Source of the DNA: an uncultured Oscillospiraceae bacterium
GTDB taxonomy: Bacteria; Bacillota; Clostridia; Oscillospirales; Ruminococcaceae
Direction of reading: 5' to 3'
DNA length: 29,689 nucleotides
NCBI GenBank assembly: GCA_934454435.1
Contig: CAKSGA010000014.1
Coordinates: 1-29,689, forward strand
The stretch's first letter is position 1. The number at the start of each line of letters is the position of its first letter. Of the stretch, positions 15,584-21,981 are shown piece by piece. The notes beneath the pieces were generated by a model. The model saw only the letters and a list, made by a program, of their open reading frames with translations. It did no database searches and was not told where the DNA came from. The position numbers and the translations under genes were made by a program.

Positions 15584-16567
15584 ATGGACGCAGACGGTAA
15601 TCGAAGTAACAATCAGAACGATGATGAAAAGCAGACTCACAGCGTGCGCAGGTTCATGCTGGGCTGGCTGGTGGCGCTCAACAAGGGCATAACCAGGCTG
15701 CTCAAAAAGGCTCTCGGTCCTGACTACATGGCGGTGACCGAGGACGAAGTGCTCGACATGGTGAACGCCCTTGCGCAGACCCAGGACGAGGACAGCGGCG
15801 ATAATGTCATAGAGGAAAGCTCGGCGCAGATGATAAACAACATCTTCGAGTTCCGTGACCTTACCGCCGGGGACGTCATGACCCACCGCACGAACATCGT
15901 GGGGGTGGATATGTCGGTCAGCCTGGACGATATAATATACCTGGCGCTGGATATGGGCTTTTCAAGAATCCCGGTGTATGAGGACAGCATTGACAGGATA
16001 GTCGGCATAATCATCGTCAAGGACCTGCTCTGCCTGGTAGGAAAGGACCGGGAAACGCTGGACACGTTCGATGTGCATGATTTTATCCGGGACGTGAATT
16101 TCGTGCCGGAGTCCTGCCCGTGCTCTGATGTGTTCAAGTCGCTGACCAGCCTGAAATCCGGCATGGCGGTAGTCGCTGACGAGTACGGAGGGACGGCGGG
16201 CATTGTCACGCTGGAGGACATCATCGAGGCGGTAATGGGAAATATCCAGGACGAGTATGATGATGAGAAGTCCGAAATAGTAAAGGTGAGCGACGGCGTG
16301 TATGATGTTTCCGGCGAAGCCGATCCGGACGAGGTGTTCGGGCTGTTCGGGGTGGAGCTCCCGGAGGAGCACGAATACGAAACCATCGCAGGGTTCGTGA
16401 CAGATAAGCTGGGCTACTGTCCCGAGGGTGACGAGGTCACTCCGCCAAGCGTAGAGTACGAGGGCGTGAAGCTGGTGGTCATGCAGGTAGAGGACCGCTG
16501 CATACAGAAGATAAGGGCGTCAAAGCTCCCGGAGGACGCCGGGACGAAACCTTCTGACGAGGACTGA
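15584..16567 (+). CDS. CorC/HlyC-like protein with paired CBS domains
   Basis: A 327-residue protein with a charged N-terminus, a short amphipathic stretch (about 22-45), two CBS domains (about 98-158 and 165-222, with GDVMTHRTNI and VVADEYGGTAGIVTLEDIIE), and a C-terminal CorC_HlyC transporter-associated domain (about 235-315). It lacks the DUF21/CNNM membrane domain that many Firmicutes homologues have in front of the CBS pair, so it resembles the soluble CorC type linked to magnesium and cobalt efflux. CBS pairs usually bind adenosyl ligands. GGAGG precedes the ATG. The old name hemolysin is not evidence of toxicity. Confidence 0.88.
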   Translation: MDADGNRSNNQNDDEKQTHSVRRFMLGWLVALNKGITRLLKKALGPDYMAVTEDEVLDMVNALAQTQDEDSGDNVIEESSAQMINNIFEFRDLTAGDVMTHRTNIVGVDMSVSLDDIIYLALDMGFSRIPVYEDSIDRIVGIIIVKDLLCLVGKDRETLDTFDVHDFIRDVNFVPESCPCSDVFKSLTSLKSGMAVVADEYGGTAGIVTLEDIIEAVMGNIQDEYDDEKSEIVKVSDGVYDVSGEADPDEVFGLFGVELPEEHEYETIAGFVTDKLGYCPEGDEVTPPSVEYEGVKLVVMQVEDRCIQKIRASKLPEDAGTKPSDED

Positions 16568-16568
16568 T

Positions 16569-17246
16569 ATGGCAGAACGAATGACAAGGAAGAAGCGGGC
16601 GGCGGAGGTCATAAGGCTGCTTCGTGAGGAATATCCGGACGTAAAGTGCGCACTGGTGTACACAAAGCCGCACGAGCTGCTTATTGCGACAAGGCTGTCG
16701 GCGCAGTGTACGGACAAGCGTGTGAACCTGGTCACGCCGGCGCTGTTTGAGCGTTTCGGCAGTATAGAGGAGTTCGCCGCAGCGGACCCGGAGGAGGTCG
16801 GGGAGTATATACGTACGTGTGGTCTGTACAAGACCAAGGCGGCGGATATAGTCAACATGTGCGTAATGCTTCGGGACGTCTGCGGGAGCCGTGTACCGGA
16901 TAATATAGAGGAGCTTGTGAAGCTCCCGGGCGTGGGCAGAAAGACGGCGAACCTGATAGTCGGCGACCTGTACGGGAAGCCTGCGATGGTATGCGACACG
17001 CACGTGATACGTCTGTCGAACCGACTGGGCCTTGCGGACTCTACGGACGCCGGGGTGGTGGAAAGACAGCTCCGTGAGGTCGTTCCGCCGGAGGAGGGGC
17101 TGATGTTCTGTCATCGTCTGGTGCATCACGGCCGTGACGTCTGCGAAGCGAGATCCCCGAAGTGCGAAGCGTGCGTCCTGCGGAACGTCTGTAAGTCGAA
17201 GGATAAGCCTGCGGTGTCGTACCGTGCGGGCAGCTCCAGAAAATAA
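16569..17246 (+). CDS. nth: Endonuclease III (DNA glycosylase/AP lyase)
   Basis: Removes oxidised pyrimidines and cleaves abasic sites in base excision repair. The 225 residues have the helix-hairpin-helix LPGVGRKTA with the catalytic Lys at 125, the catalytic Asp at 143 (CDTHVIR), and the iron-sulfur motif C192-X6-C199-X2-C202-X5-C208, an exact match to the family. A tail of 17 residues follows the cluster. The ATG lies one base after the CorC-like gene's stop with GAGGA upstream. It is the last protein gene of the metG run, followed by the tRNA-Ala promoter. Confidence 0.96.
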   Translation: MAERMTRKKRAAEVIRLLREEYPDVKCALVYTKPHELLIATRLSAQCTDKRVNLVTPALFERFGSIEEFAAADPEEVGEYIRTCGLYKTKAADIVNMCVMLRDVCGSRVPDNIEELVKLPGVGRKTANLIVGDLYGKPAMVCDTHVIRLSNRLGLADSTDAGVVERQLREVVPPEEGLMFCHRLVHHGRDVCEARSPKCEACVLRNVCKSKDKPAVSYRAGSSRK

Positions 17247-17271
17247 TTTGCCGGATTTTGAGCGTTCCCAC

Positions 17272-17300
17272 TTGATTTTTGCCGGGTATAGTGGTATAAT
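17272..17300 (+). promoter_or_regulatory. Promoter of tRNA-Ala
   Basis: TTGATT (17272-17277) and TATAAT (17295-17300) with a 17-bp spacer and an extended TGG before the -10. The predicted start lies a few bases before the mature tRNA 5' end at 17311. Confidence 0.8.
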
Positions 17301-17310
17301 CAGGGTATAT

Positions 17311-17386
17311 GGGGGTGTAGCTCAGTTGGGAGAGCGCTTGCTTCGCATGTAAGAGGTCAGGGGTTCGACTCCCCCCATCTCCACCA
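17311..17386 (+). tRNA. tRNA-Ala (anticodon CGC)
   Basis: A 76-nt cloverleaf. The acceptor stem GGGGGTG pairs with CATCTCC and includes the G3-U70 pair that specifies alanine; the D stem is GCTC/GAGC; the anticodon stem CTTGC/GTAAG holds the loop TTCGCAT, so the anticodon is CGC and reads GCG codons; the T loop is TTCGACT. The CCA end is encoded. The outermost T-stem pair is an A-C mismatch. It is a single tRNA with its own promoter. Confidence 0.95.
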
Positions 17387-17397
17387 AATAAAACAAG

Positions 17398-17453
17398 AAA
17401 GAATGGCTTAACAATGCAGGTCGTCTATTGACTATGCTGTTAAGCCATTCTTT
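17398..17453. terminator. Bidirectional terminator between tRNA-Ala and the anti-sigma gene
   Basis: A perfect 16-bp inverted repeat (17398-17413 with 17438-17453) around a 24-nt loop. On the minus strand it is followed by TTTCTTGTTTTATTT, a good U-rich tail for ending the sigma/anti-sigma transcript; on the plus strand by GTATTTTAG, 11 bases after the tRNA CCA. Confidence 0.7.
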
Positions 17454-17486
17454 GTATTTTAGAGTTTCCCATGTGACCCGGGCATT

Positions 17487-18419
17487 TCACCGTGGAGCGT
17501 CCAGTGTGATATCGGTTTCAATGAAGTCATCGTAGTCGGCGGCGGGAAGATCACTGGCTGTGTCTGAAGCGATTTCAGGTTCGGAGGTTTCCTGTTTTTC
17601 CTGAGGGAAAACTACCTCGGTTCCTGTAAATTCAGACAGCTTTTCCCCGAACGCCGTTCTTGCCTGGTCTGTGAAATATATATTGGAGTACAGCGGCACT
17701 TTGCTCAGTATAGCTTCGGGAGTTATCCCGGCGGACCTGTATTCCCCGGCGGAATGGTAATAAACCCAGCACGGGCTGTAGATCTTATCACCGCATACTA
17801 TTGAGTATTCGGAAGCAAATATCCGTGTGATCTCTGTAATGTTTCCGGAAAGTATAACGTCAAGCTCCCCGTGCGTTATCCGGAGCTGATCGTCGTCGGA
17901 CTCCAGATAGTATGCCAACGCCGTTTCCGCTTCCTGACGGGTTATTCCGAAGTCGGTTATGAACGAGTACAGATTGTGATAGTCCTTTATGCTGCATGAG
18001 TTTTTCAGGTCCGTCCAGGAAATGGAGCTTATCCACTCCTCCACCGCAGAACTGTCCCTCAGCTGCATTATTGACCCCGGGATATTGTCGAGCACCCTGT
18101 TGCAGGGCTGATAGAACACCCAGTTTTCATCTCCTCCGGAGTTCTGGGACAAAGAAAAGGGTTCCGGCATGTCTGACAGCACCGGCTGCGACTCCAGGGT
18201 GCTTATGGAAGTGTCCGGCGCTGAAGTCAGGCTTTGCGAGCCGTGTAATGACAGCGCACAGGCTGCCGCCGCCACGACTGCCACTGCGGCAGCGGCTGCC
18301 CGTATGATACGCAGCGGACGCCGCCGTACAGCTTCTTCGGGAGCAGCCCGTTCAAGCATTTCGTCCGGAATATCCCCCAGGGCTTCCAGGAGCTTTTCGG
18401 CCTTTGAGTTTTCGGTCAT
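17487..18419 (-). CDS. Probable membrane-bound anti-sigma factor
   Basis: A 310-residue protein encoded directly after an ECF sigma factor, overlapping its stop by four bases (ATGA), with GGAGG in front. Parts: a short acidic cytoplasmic N-terminus (1-35, LLEALGDIPDEMLERA), one membrane segment (about 38-58, Ala/Val-rich), and an external domain of about 250 residues ending in a low-complexity acidic tail. The layout matches regulators of ECF sigma factors that hold the sigma at the membrane, but no zinc-binding anti-sigma (ZAS) motif is seen. The external domain shows no known enzyme motif, so the signal is unknown. Function rests mainly on gene order and topology. Confidence 0.7.
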   Translation of the reverse strand: MTENSKAEKLLEALGDIPDEMLERAAPEEAVRRRPLRIIRAAAAAVAVVAAAACALSLHGSQSLTSAPDTSISTLESQPVLSDMPEPFSLSQNSGGDENWVFYQPCNRVLDNIPGSIMQLRDSSAVEEWISSISWTDLKNSCSIKDYHNLYSFITDFGITRQEAETALAYYLESDDDQLRITHGELDVILSGNITEITRIFASEYSIVCGDKIYSPCWVYYHSAGEYRSAGITPEAILSKVPLYSNIYFTDQARTAFGEKLSEFTGTEVVFPQEKQETSEPEIASDTASDLPAADYDDFIETDITLDAPR

Positions 18420-18976
18420 ATAGCTATTCCCTCCTTTTCAAGAAACTTTCGCAGGGCGTTGCGGGTGCGTGCAAGCATTGACTTCGCCCTGCTCTCGCTC
18501 ATGCCGAGCTGTTCTGCGATGTCCTTTACGGGAACGAGATACCAGTACCTGCGCAGGAATACGGTGCGTTTGATCTCGGGGAGCCCGGTCAGAAACCGGC
18601 TCAGCGCTGCGGAAAGCTCTGCCCGGTCCAGCTCCTGGTCTACGGTGCAGCCGCCGGGAATGCACTCCTCAAGCTCCGACAGCACCAGCGGGACTTCGCC
18701 GCCGCCACGCCGGGCTGTACGCTGCTGTTTCCATTTGTTGATCGAGAGGTTCCGCATTATTTTTGCAATGAATGCCAACAGTCTTTCCGGGCGATCAGGA
18801 GGTATGCAGTTCCAGATCTTCAGGCAGGCGTCGTTCAGGCATTCTTCTGCGTCCTGTGCGGAGTGGAGTATGTTCATGCTGATACTGCGCAGCGGGCTTC
18901 CATATTTGCGTGTGAGCTCGGCTATGGCGTTTTCGTCCCGGGCGAAGAACATCTCAATTATTCTTTCGTCCTCCAT
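18416..18976 (-). CDS. ECF-type RNA polymerase sigma factor
   Basis: A 186-residue sigma-70 family member with only regions 2 and 4, the ECF pattern. Region 2 spans about 10-85 (YGSPLRSISMNILHSAQDAEE, then DACLKIWN and FIAKIMRNLSINKWK); region 4 spans about 125-180 (LPEIKRTVFLRRYWYL, then IAEQLGMSESRAKSMLARTR). The ATG at 18976 has AAGGAGG at a good distance; the frame continues upstream to 19057 but without such a site. It is cotranscribed with the probable anti-sigma gene. The target regulon cannot be read from this window; no typical GGAAC-type ECF promoter was found nearby. Confidence 0.92.
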   Translation of the reverse strand: MEDERIIEMFFARDENAIAELTRKYGSPLRSISMNILHSAQDAEECLNDACLKIWNCIPPDRPERLLAFIAKIMRNLSINKWKQQRTARRGGGEVPLVLSELEECIPGGCTVDQELDRAELSAALSRFLTGLPEIKRTVFLRRYWYLVPVKDIAEQLGMSESRAKSMLARTRNALRKFLEKEGIAI

Positions 18977-19062
18977 TGAAGTCCTCCTTTTTTGGCGGTT
19001 CAGTCCCGCCTTTTCGTTCTTACCCTTTATGACAGCAAAAAAACTCCCGGGTCGCATTTTCG

Positions 19063-19094
19063 AAAAAAAAAATCCGCAGACGGGGTGTCTGCGG
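19063..19094 (-). terminator. Strong intrinsic terminator upstream of the ECF sigma gene
   Basis: On the minus strand an 8-bp perfect stem CCGCAGAC/GTCTGCGG (19074-19081 with 19087-19094, 5-nt loop) is followed by A then ten T residues. It lies 86 bp before the sigma gene start, with no annotated minus-strand gene upstream of it. Confidence 0.85.
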
Positions 19095-19220
19095 GAAACT
19101 CAAATGAATTAGCCGAACGCTTGGGGAAAAGCGCTTTTACTCGGCTGAAATAATTGGGGAAAATATATTAAGAAGTATGTCAGCCAATTTAGCTTACAAT
19201 ACTGTCTTGTCTTGATTTAC
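19063..19220 (-). ncRNA. Candidate small RNA or attenuated leader upstream of the ECF sigma gene
   Basis: An intergenic transcript is predicted from a strong promoter (19227-19255) to a strong intrinsic terminator (19063-19094), about 155 nt. The RNA contains a stem AGCCGA/TCGGCT (19111-19116 with 19141-19146) enclosing a second stem (19118-19122 with 19129-19133). The segment 19143-19148 can instead pair with 19180-19185, and 19152-19157 with 19184-19189, so alternative folds exist. Two copies of UUUUCCCC occur (minus strand of 19123-19130 and 19156-19163), at least one in a loop. It may be a free regulatory RNA or a leader that stops transcription before the sigma gene. Confidence 0.55.
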
Positions 19221-19226
19221 AATGAT

Positions 19227-19255
19227 ATTATAGCATTTTTCAGTTTTTTTTTCAA
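19227..19255 (-). promoter_or_regulatory. Minus-strand promoter of the candidate small RNA
   Basis: TTGAAA (plus 19250-19255) and TATAAT (plus 19227-19232) on the minus strand, spaced 17 bp, with an A-rich spacer. Predicted start near 19220. Confidence 0.75.
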
Positions 19256-19351
19256 CCCGCATATAGCACAAATTTTGTTCATCAATTATGGGTATATTGT
19301 ACAATTGACCTGCTTTTGTATATTATTTTAGCCAAAACATTTCACGAAGTG

Positions 19352-19370
19352 TTGTGCATATCGCAGAATT
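19352..19370 (+). promoter_or_regulatory. Dyad element, copy 1 (upstream of the 137-aa gene)
   Basis: TTGTGCATATCGCAGAATT. The core is an imperfect dyad TTGTGC-N5-GCAGAA. Its last base is 13 bp before the first base of the -35 box at 19383. Copy 2 (20069-20087) differs at one position and has identical spacing to its -35. Confidence 0.6.
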
Positions 19371-19382
19371 GATATCTGGTGC

Positions 19383-19411
19383 TTGCTTTTTTGTTGAGCC
19401 TGGTGTATAAT
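19383..19411 (+). promoter_or_regulatory. Promoter of the 137-aa membrane protein gene
   Basis: TTGCTT (19383-19388) and TATAAT (19406-19411) with a 17-bp spacer; predicted start near 19418, leader about 50 nt. Confidence 0.7.
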
Positions 19412-19468
19412 GGAATTAAAACAAAGGGTGCAGATTTTCTCTGCCGATAACCAGGACAGGAGGTCATT

Positions 19469-19882
19469 ATGGAACGTATAGTTAAAAAACTGTATATTTG
19501 TATTCCCGCACTGATCTTTGCGGTGATGTTCGCAGCGGAATACCTCTACTGCTTCGATGGCTGGCTGACCGACCCCGGATCTTCATATGTGTTCATGATA
19601 TTGTGTGTGGCAGTCCAGACCGCCTGCGTGGAGTACATCTGCTTCTCCCTCGGCGCAAGGCACAGGTGGGTGGTAATGCTGGCGGCTTCCCTAGGAACGG
19701 GCGCCGTGTTCTCCGCAATGCTGTTCTGGAACCTTTACATAACGATGTGCAGCGACAGCGCAATGCTGCATTCGGCAATGATCTTCAATATGCTCCCGCT
19801 GGTGACCGGAGCAGTTCTGCTGGCGTTCCAGCTGCTGTTCACTGGGCTTTCCGGAGGAATGAAGCTCCGCACCGGGCGCTGA
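19469..19882 (+). CDS. Small four-segment membrane protein, unknown function
   Basis: A 137-residue hydrophobic protein with four predicted membrane segments (about 8-28, 41-60, 67-90, 104-127) and short loops. No family motif recognised. A strong AGGAGG lies 6 nt before the ATG. It has its own promoter with the upstream dyad element, and a hairpin terminator 22 bp past its stop, so it is a single-gene unit. The shared dyad element suggests that it is switched together with the secreted-protein operon at 20212-21805; any functional link is inferred from that alone. Confidence 0.75.
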   Translation: MERIVKKLYICIPALIFAVMFAAEYLYCFDGWLTDPGSSYVFMILCVAVQTACVEYICFSLGARHRWVVMLAASLGTGAVFSAMLFWNLYITMCSDSAMLHSAMIFNMLPLVTGAVLLAFQLLFTGLSGGMKLRTGR

Positions 19883-19904
19883 ACCTGTTCTGAACAATAA
19901 CCGT

Positions 19905-19936
19905 CCCCCACACAAGGCACTGCGCCGGTGTGGGGG
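19905..19936 (+). terminator. Terminator after the 137-aa gene
   Basis: CCCCCACAC (19905-19913) and GTGTGGGGG (19928-19936) form a perfect 9-bp stem with a 14-nt loop, followed by ATTTGTGC. A second small hairpin (TCCCC 19951-19955 with GGGGA 19961-19965) follows. The right arm is part of the 29-bp direct repeat. Confidence 0.65.
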
Positions 19937-19947
19937 ATTTGTGCTGT
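19919..19947 (+). repeat. 29-bp direct repeat, copy 1
   Basis: Identical over 29 bp to 21811-21839. It begins ACTGCGCCGG and ends TTGTGCTGT. This copy includes the right arm of the terminator of the 137-aa gene. Confidence 0.85.
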
Positions 19948-20068
19948 AAATCCCCGTTTGGGGGAATATACAGCCTGCTGCGGCTGATCTCAGGCCCTCC
20001 TATCCAAAAAAACGTTTTTCTTTGACATTAAATCTGATCCACTGTGAGCAGAATTATGACATTGGAAA

Positions 20069-20087
20069 TTGTGCATATAGCAGAATT
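20069..20087 (+). promoter_or_regulatory. Dyad element, copy 2 (upstream of the secreted-protein operon)
   Basis: TTGTGCATATAGCAGAATT, 18 of 19 bases identical to copy 1. The last base is 13 bp before the -35 box at 20100, exactly as in copy 1. A further half-site GCAGAATT lies at 20048-20055, and a partial copy GCATATAGCA lies at 19259-19268, next to the minus-strand promoter of the candidate small RNA. Confidence 0.6.
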
Positions 20088-20099
20088 TCAGAAAACATG

Positions 20100-20128
20100 T
20101 TGCAATTTTGACACTTATGGTATATAAT
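20100..20128 (+). promoter_or_regulatory. Promoter of the secreted papain-like protein operon
   Basis: TTGCAA (20100-20105) and TATAAT (20123-20128) with a 17-bp spacer; predicted start near 20135, leader about 75 nt. Confidence 0.7.
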
Positions 20129-20211
20129 ATTGGGCAACAGCATATGATTTCAAACAAGTCGTGATTGCTGCCAGACAAAAAAACAATAATTAATTTAGGA
20201 GGAAAATCAAA

Positions 20212-20991
20212 ATGAAAACAAGGACTGTAAAAAGAATCCTGAGCACATTTATGGCGGTAGCTATTTCTGGCGCTATGATGGGGGCAGTTCCTGCCGTTGC
20301 GCAGAATGCTCCGGATATTTCAGCAGAGATAGCAGTACTGTCGGCAAAATATGATGAAAGTTCAAATTTCGCTAAGCTGGAGAGCTGGTTTGAAGAGCAT
20401 AATGCTGACGAGGAACAGATCAGACTCATTCTGAGTGATGAGGAAATGATGGAGGATATTCTTCGTGATCGCTTCTGGGAAGATAATGATAACCAGGCAG
20501 TAACATTAGCTGCACGGTCAACCTCTTATCCTATTGCCGGTTATGGAAATGGCACTTACTTTTCAAAAAACAGAAAGGCTTGCACTCATCACCGTAATAG
20601 TGTGGCTTCTTGTAGTCTTGACGGTTCATGCGGGTGCCAGTCTTTTGATAGCTCGATCCAGTGCAATGGATTTGCTAAACTTGTTTATTGGACATCGACA
20701 GGCAATCATATAGGAAATAACAGCCTTGGTCTTGGCATGTCCGGAACATGGAATACAACCAACATAAAAAATTATTTTACAAATAAAGTTGACGTAGGGT
20801 CTTATGTAAGACTGACCACTAAGAGCGGATTAGGTCATTCTATCATTGTGACCAATATAACAAGTTCCGGTATTACTTTGTATGACTGCAACTATGACAT
20901 GCAGTGCGGCGTACGCATAAAGACATATACCTGGAACAGCATTTATAATTCATTCAGCGCAATAAATGGCGTATACAAGTACTCAAACTGA
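20212..20991 (+). CDS. Secreted papain-like (NlpC/P60/CHAP superfamily) protein
   Basis: A 259-residue exported protein. A signal peptide covers about 1-30 with a likely cut after AVA; then an acidic helical region (35-95) and a cysteine-rich catalytic-looking domain (105-259). Candidate active-site residues are C151 in QCNGFAK, H209 in GLGHSIIV and N227 in YDCNY, the Cys-His-polar order of the NlpC/P60/CHAP group, which usually cleaves peptidoglycan peptides or amides. An unusual insert before the active Cys holds C124, C134, C140 and C142 and two His. AGGAGG precedes the ATG. Base composition is clearly more A/T-rich than the neighbouring housekeeping genes. It is followed after 16 bp by a lipoprotein gene. 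It could also be a peptidase of another papain-like family; the substrate is unknown. Confidence 0.7.
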   Translation: MKTRTVKRILSTFMAVAISGAMMGAVPAVAQNAPDISAEIAVLSAKYDESSNFAKLESWFEEHNADEEQIRLILSDEEMMEDILRDRFWEDNDNQAVTLAARSTSYPIAGYGNGTYFSKNRKACTHHRNSVASCSLDGSCGCQSFDSSIQCNGFAKLVYWTSTGNHIGNNSLGLGMSGTWNTTNIKNYFTNKVDVGSYVRLTTKSGLGHSIIVTNITSSGITLYDCNYDMQCGVRIKTYTWNSIYNSFSAINGVYKYSN

Positions 20992-21007
20992 CAAGGAGGC
21001 AATCAAT

Positions 21008-21805
21008 ATGAAGTCAAAGCGTTTTATACCTGCTATAGCGTTGTTCCTCATGCTTACCGGCTGTTCTTCCAGTAACGGGAATGCCCCGGCGGAGAGCGCT
21101 GACAGCAGTTCACAGTCTACCTCAGCGGCTGCAAACAGCAATGTTTCAGCGCAGGAGAACCCCGGCAACGAACAGTGGGACACCTACCTGATGTTCGTTA
21201 AAGCAAAGGAGAACACTGTCGATGGAATGTACAACGTTTACTTCCCGGACAGCACCGGAAAATTTGTCGATGACAGCGGCAAGCTGTGCGTGGATGAGGT
21301 ATATTCAGCAAACAGCGGAACTGTACTCAACCTGGGATTTGCATATGTCAGGGACGTGATCACCGACGAGCTCACCCGTATCTATTCACCGGACCTGCAT
21401 GTTACTGCACCCCAGTCCATAGGCGGTCATGAGGTGCTGTGCGCTTCGATGTCGTTCACCGGGTTCGATGGACTGTACACGAACTCCGTTACCCTGCTCG
21501 GCGAATATACGCTGACCGCTGATGTATCCCAGGCGGCAGATCTTGACGGAAACCCCATTGACGGCGCCGGTCTGGTACTTACGTTTACTGATACTGACGG
21601 GCTTACCTCGGCGGCTCCCGATAAGGACAAGGACACATTCACTATGAGCGTTTCCCCTGATGATGAGGGCTACGACAAGGTAAAGCAGGCGTTTGACAGC
21701 GGCAGCCAGGTCAAGATAAAGGCTGATCAGGTCACCATAAGCTGCCTGCCGTTCGCAGGCGAGCTCAACACGGCAGTGACTGCGAAGAGCGTTACTGTTC
21801 TTTAA
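21008..21805 (+). CDS. Hypothetical lipoprotein paired with the papain-like protein
   Basis: A 265-residue lipoprotein of unknown function. The start ATG at 21008 has AAGGAGG at the right distance; the open frame begins earlier at 20966 but overlaps the previous gene without a binding site. The signal peptide ends in the lipobox LTGC with the lipidated Cys at 19, followed by a Ser/Ala/Asn-rich linker (20-50) and a beta-rich domain (about 55-265) with no recognised family motif. It is cotranscribed with the secreted papain-like gene. No hairpin terminator follows, only the second 29-bp repeat copy. Confidence 0.75.
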   Translation: MKSKRFIPAIALFLMLTGCSSSNGNAPAESADSSSQSTSAAANSNVSAQENPGNEQWDTYLMFVKAKENTVDGMYNVYFPDSTGKFVDDSGKLCVDEVYSANSGTVLNLGFAYVRDVITDELTRIYSPDLHVTAPQSIGGHEVLCASMSFTGFDGLYTNSVTLLGEYTLTADVSQAADLDGNPIDGAGLVLTFTDTDGLTSAAPDKDKDTFTMSVSPDDEGYDKVKQAFDSGSQVKIKADQVTISCLPFAGELNTAVTAKSVTVL

Positions 21806-21810
21806 TACTG

Positions 21811-21839
21811 ACTGCGCCGGTGTGGGGGATTTGTGCTGT
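21811..21839 (+). repeat. 29-bp direct repeat, copy 2
   Basis: Exact copy of 19919-19947, starting 5 bp after the lipoprotein stop. Unlike copy 1 it lacks the CCCCCACAC arm upstream, so it cannot form the terminator hairpin. The two copies lie 1,892 bp apart. Confidence 0.85.
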
Positions 21840-21858
21840 GTCTGCGAACGCTTGTGCA

Positions 21859-21877
21859 ATATATATATATATATATA
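21859..21877. repeat. (AT)n dinucleotide repeat
   Basis: An uninterrupted 19-nt AT alternation (nine and a half units) between the two lipoprotein genes, about 55 bp upstream of the -10 box of the next gene. Such tracts can slip in length or extrude as cruciforms. Confidence 0.85.
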
Positions 21878-21928
21878 TAAACTGTTGTTTTTTCGGGAGT
21901 TTTGCGTCTAGCCTTGAATTTAAGTGTG

Positions 21929-21937
21929 TGGTATAAT
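21929..21937 (+). promoter_or_regulatory. Extended -10 promoter of the 395-aa lipoprotein gene
   Basis: TGGTATAAT, an extended -10 (TGn then TATAAT at 21932-21937). No -35 hexamer of good quality lies 16-18 bp upstream. Predicted start near 21944. Confidence 0.55.
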
Positions 21938-21981
21938 TAATTCTGGAAAATATCCGCACTAAATAAAAGGAAGGTAATCAA

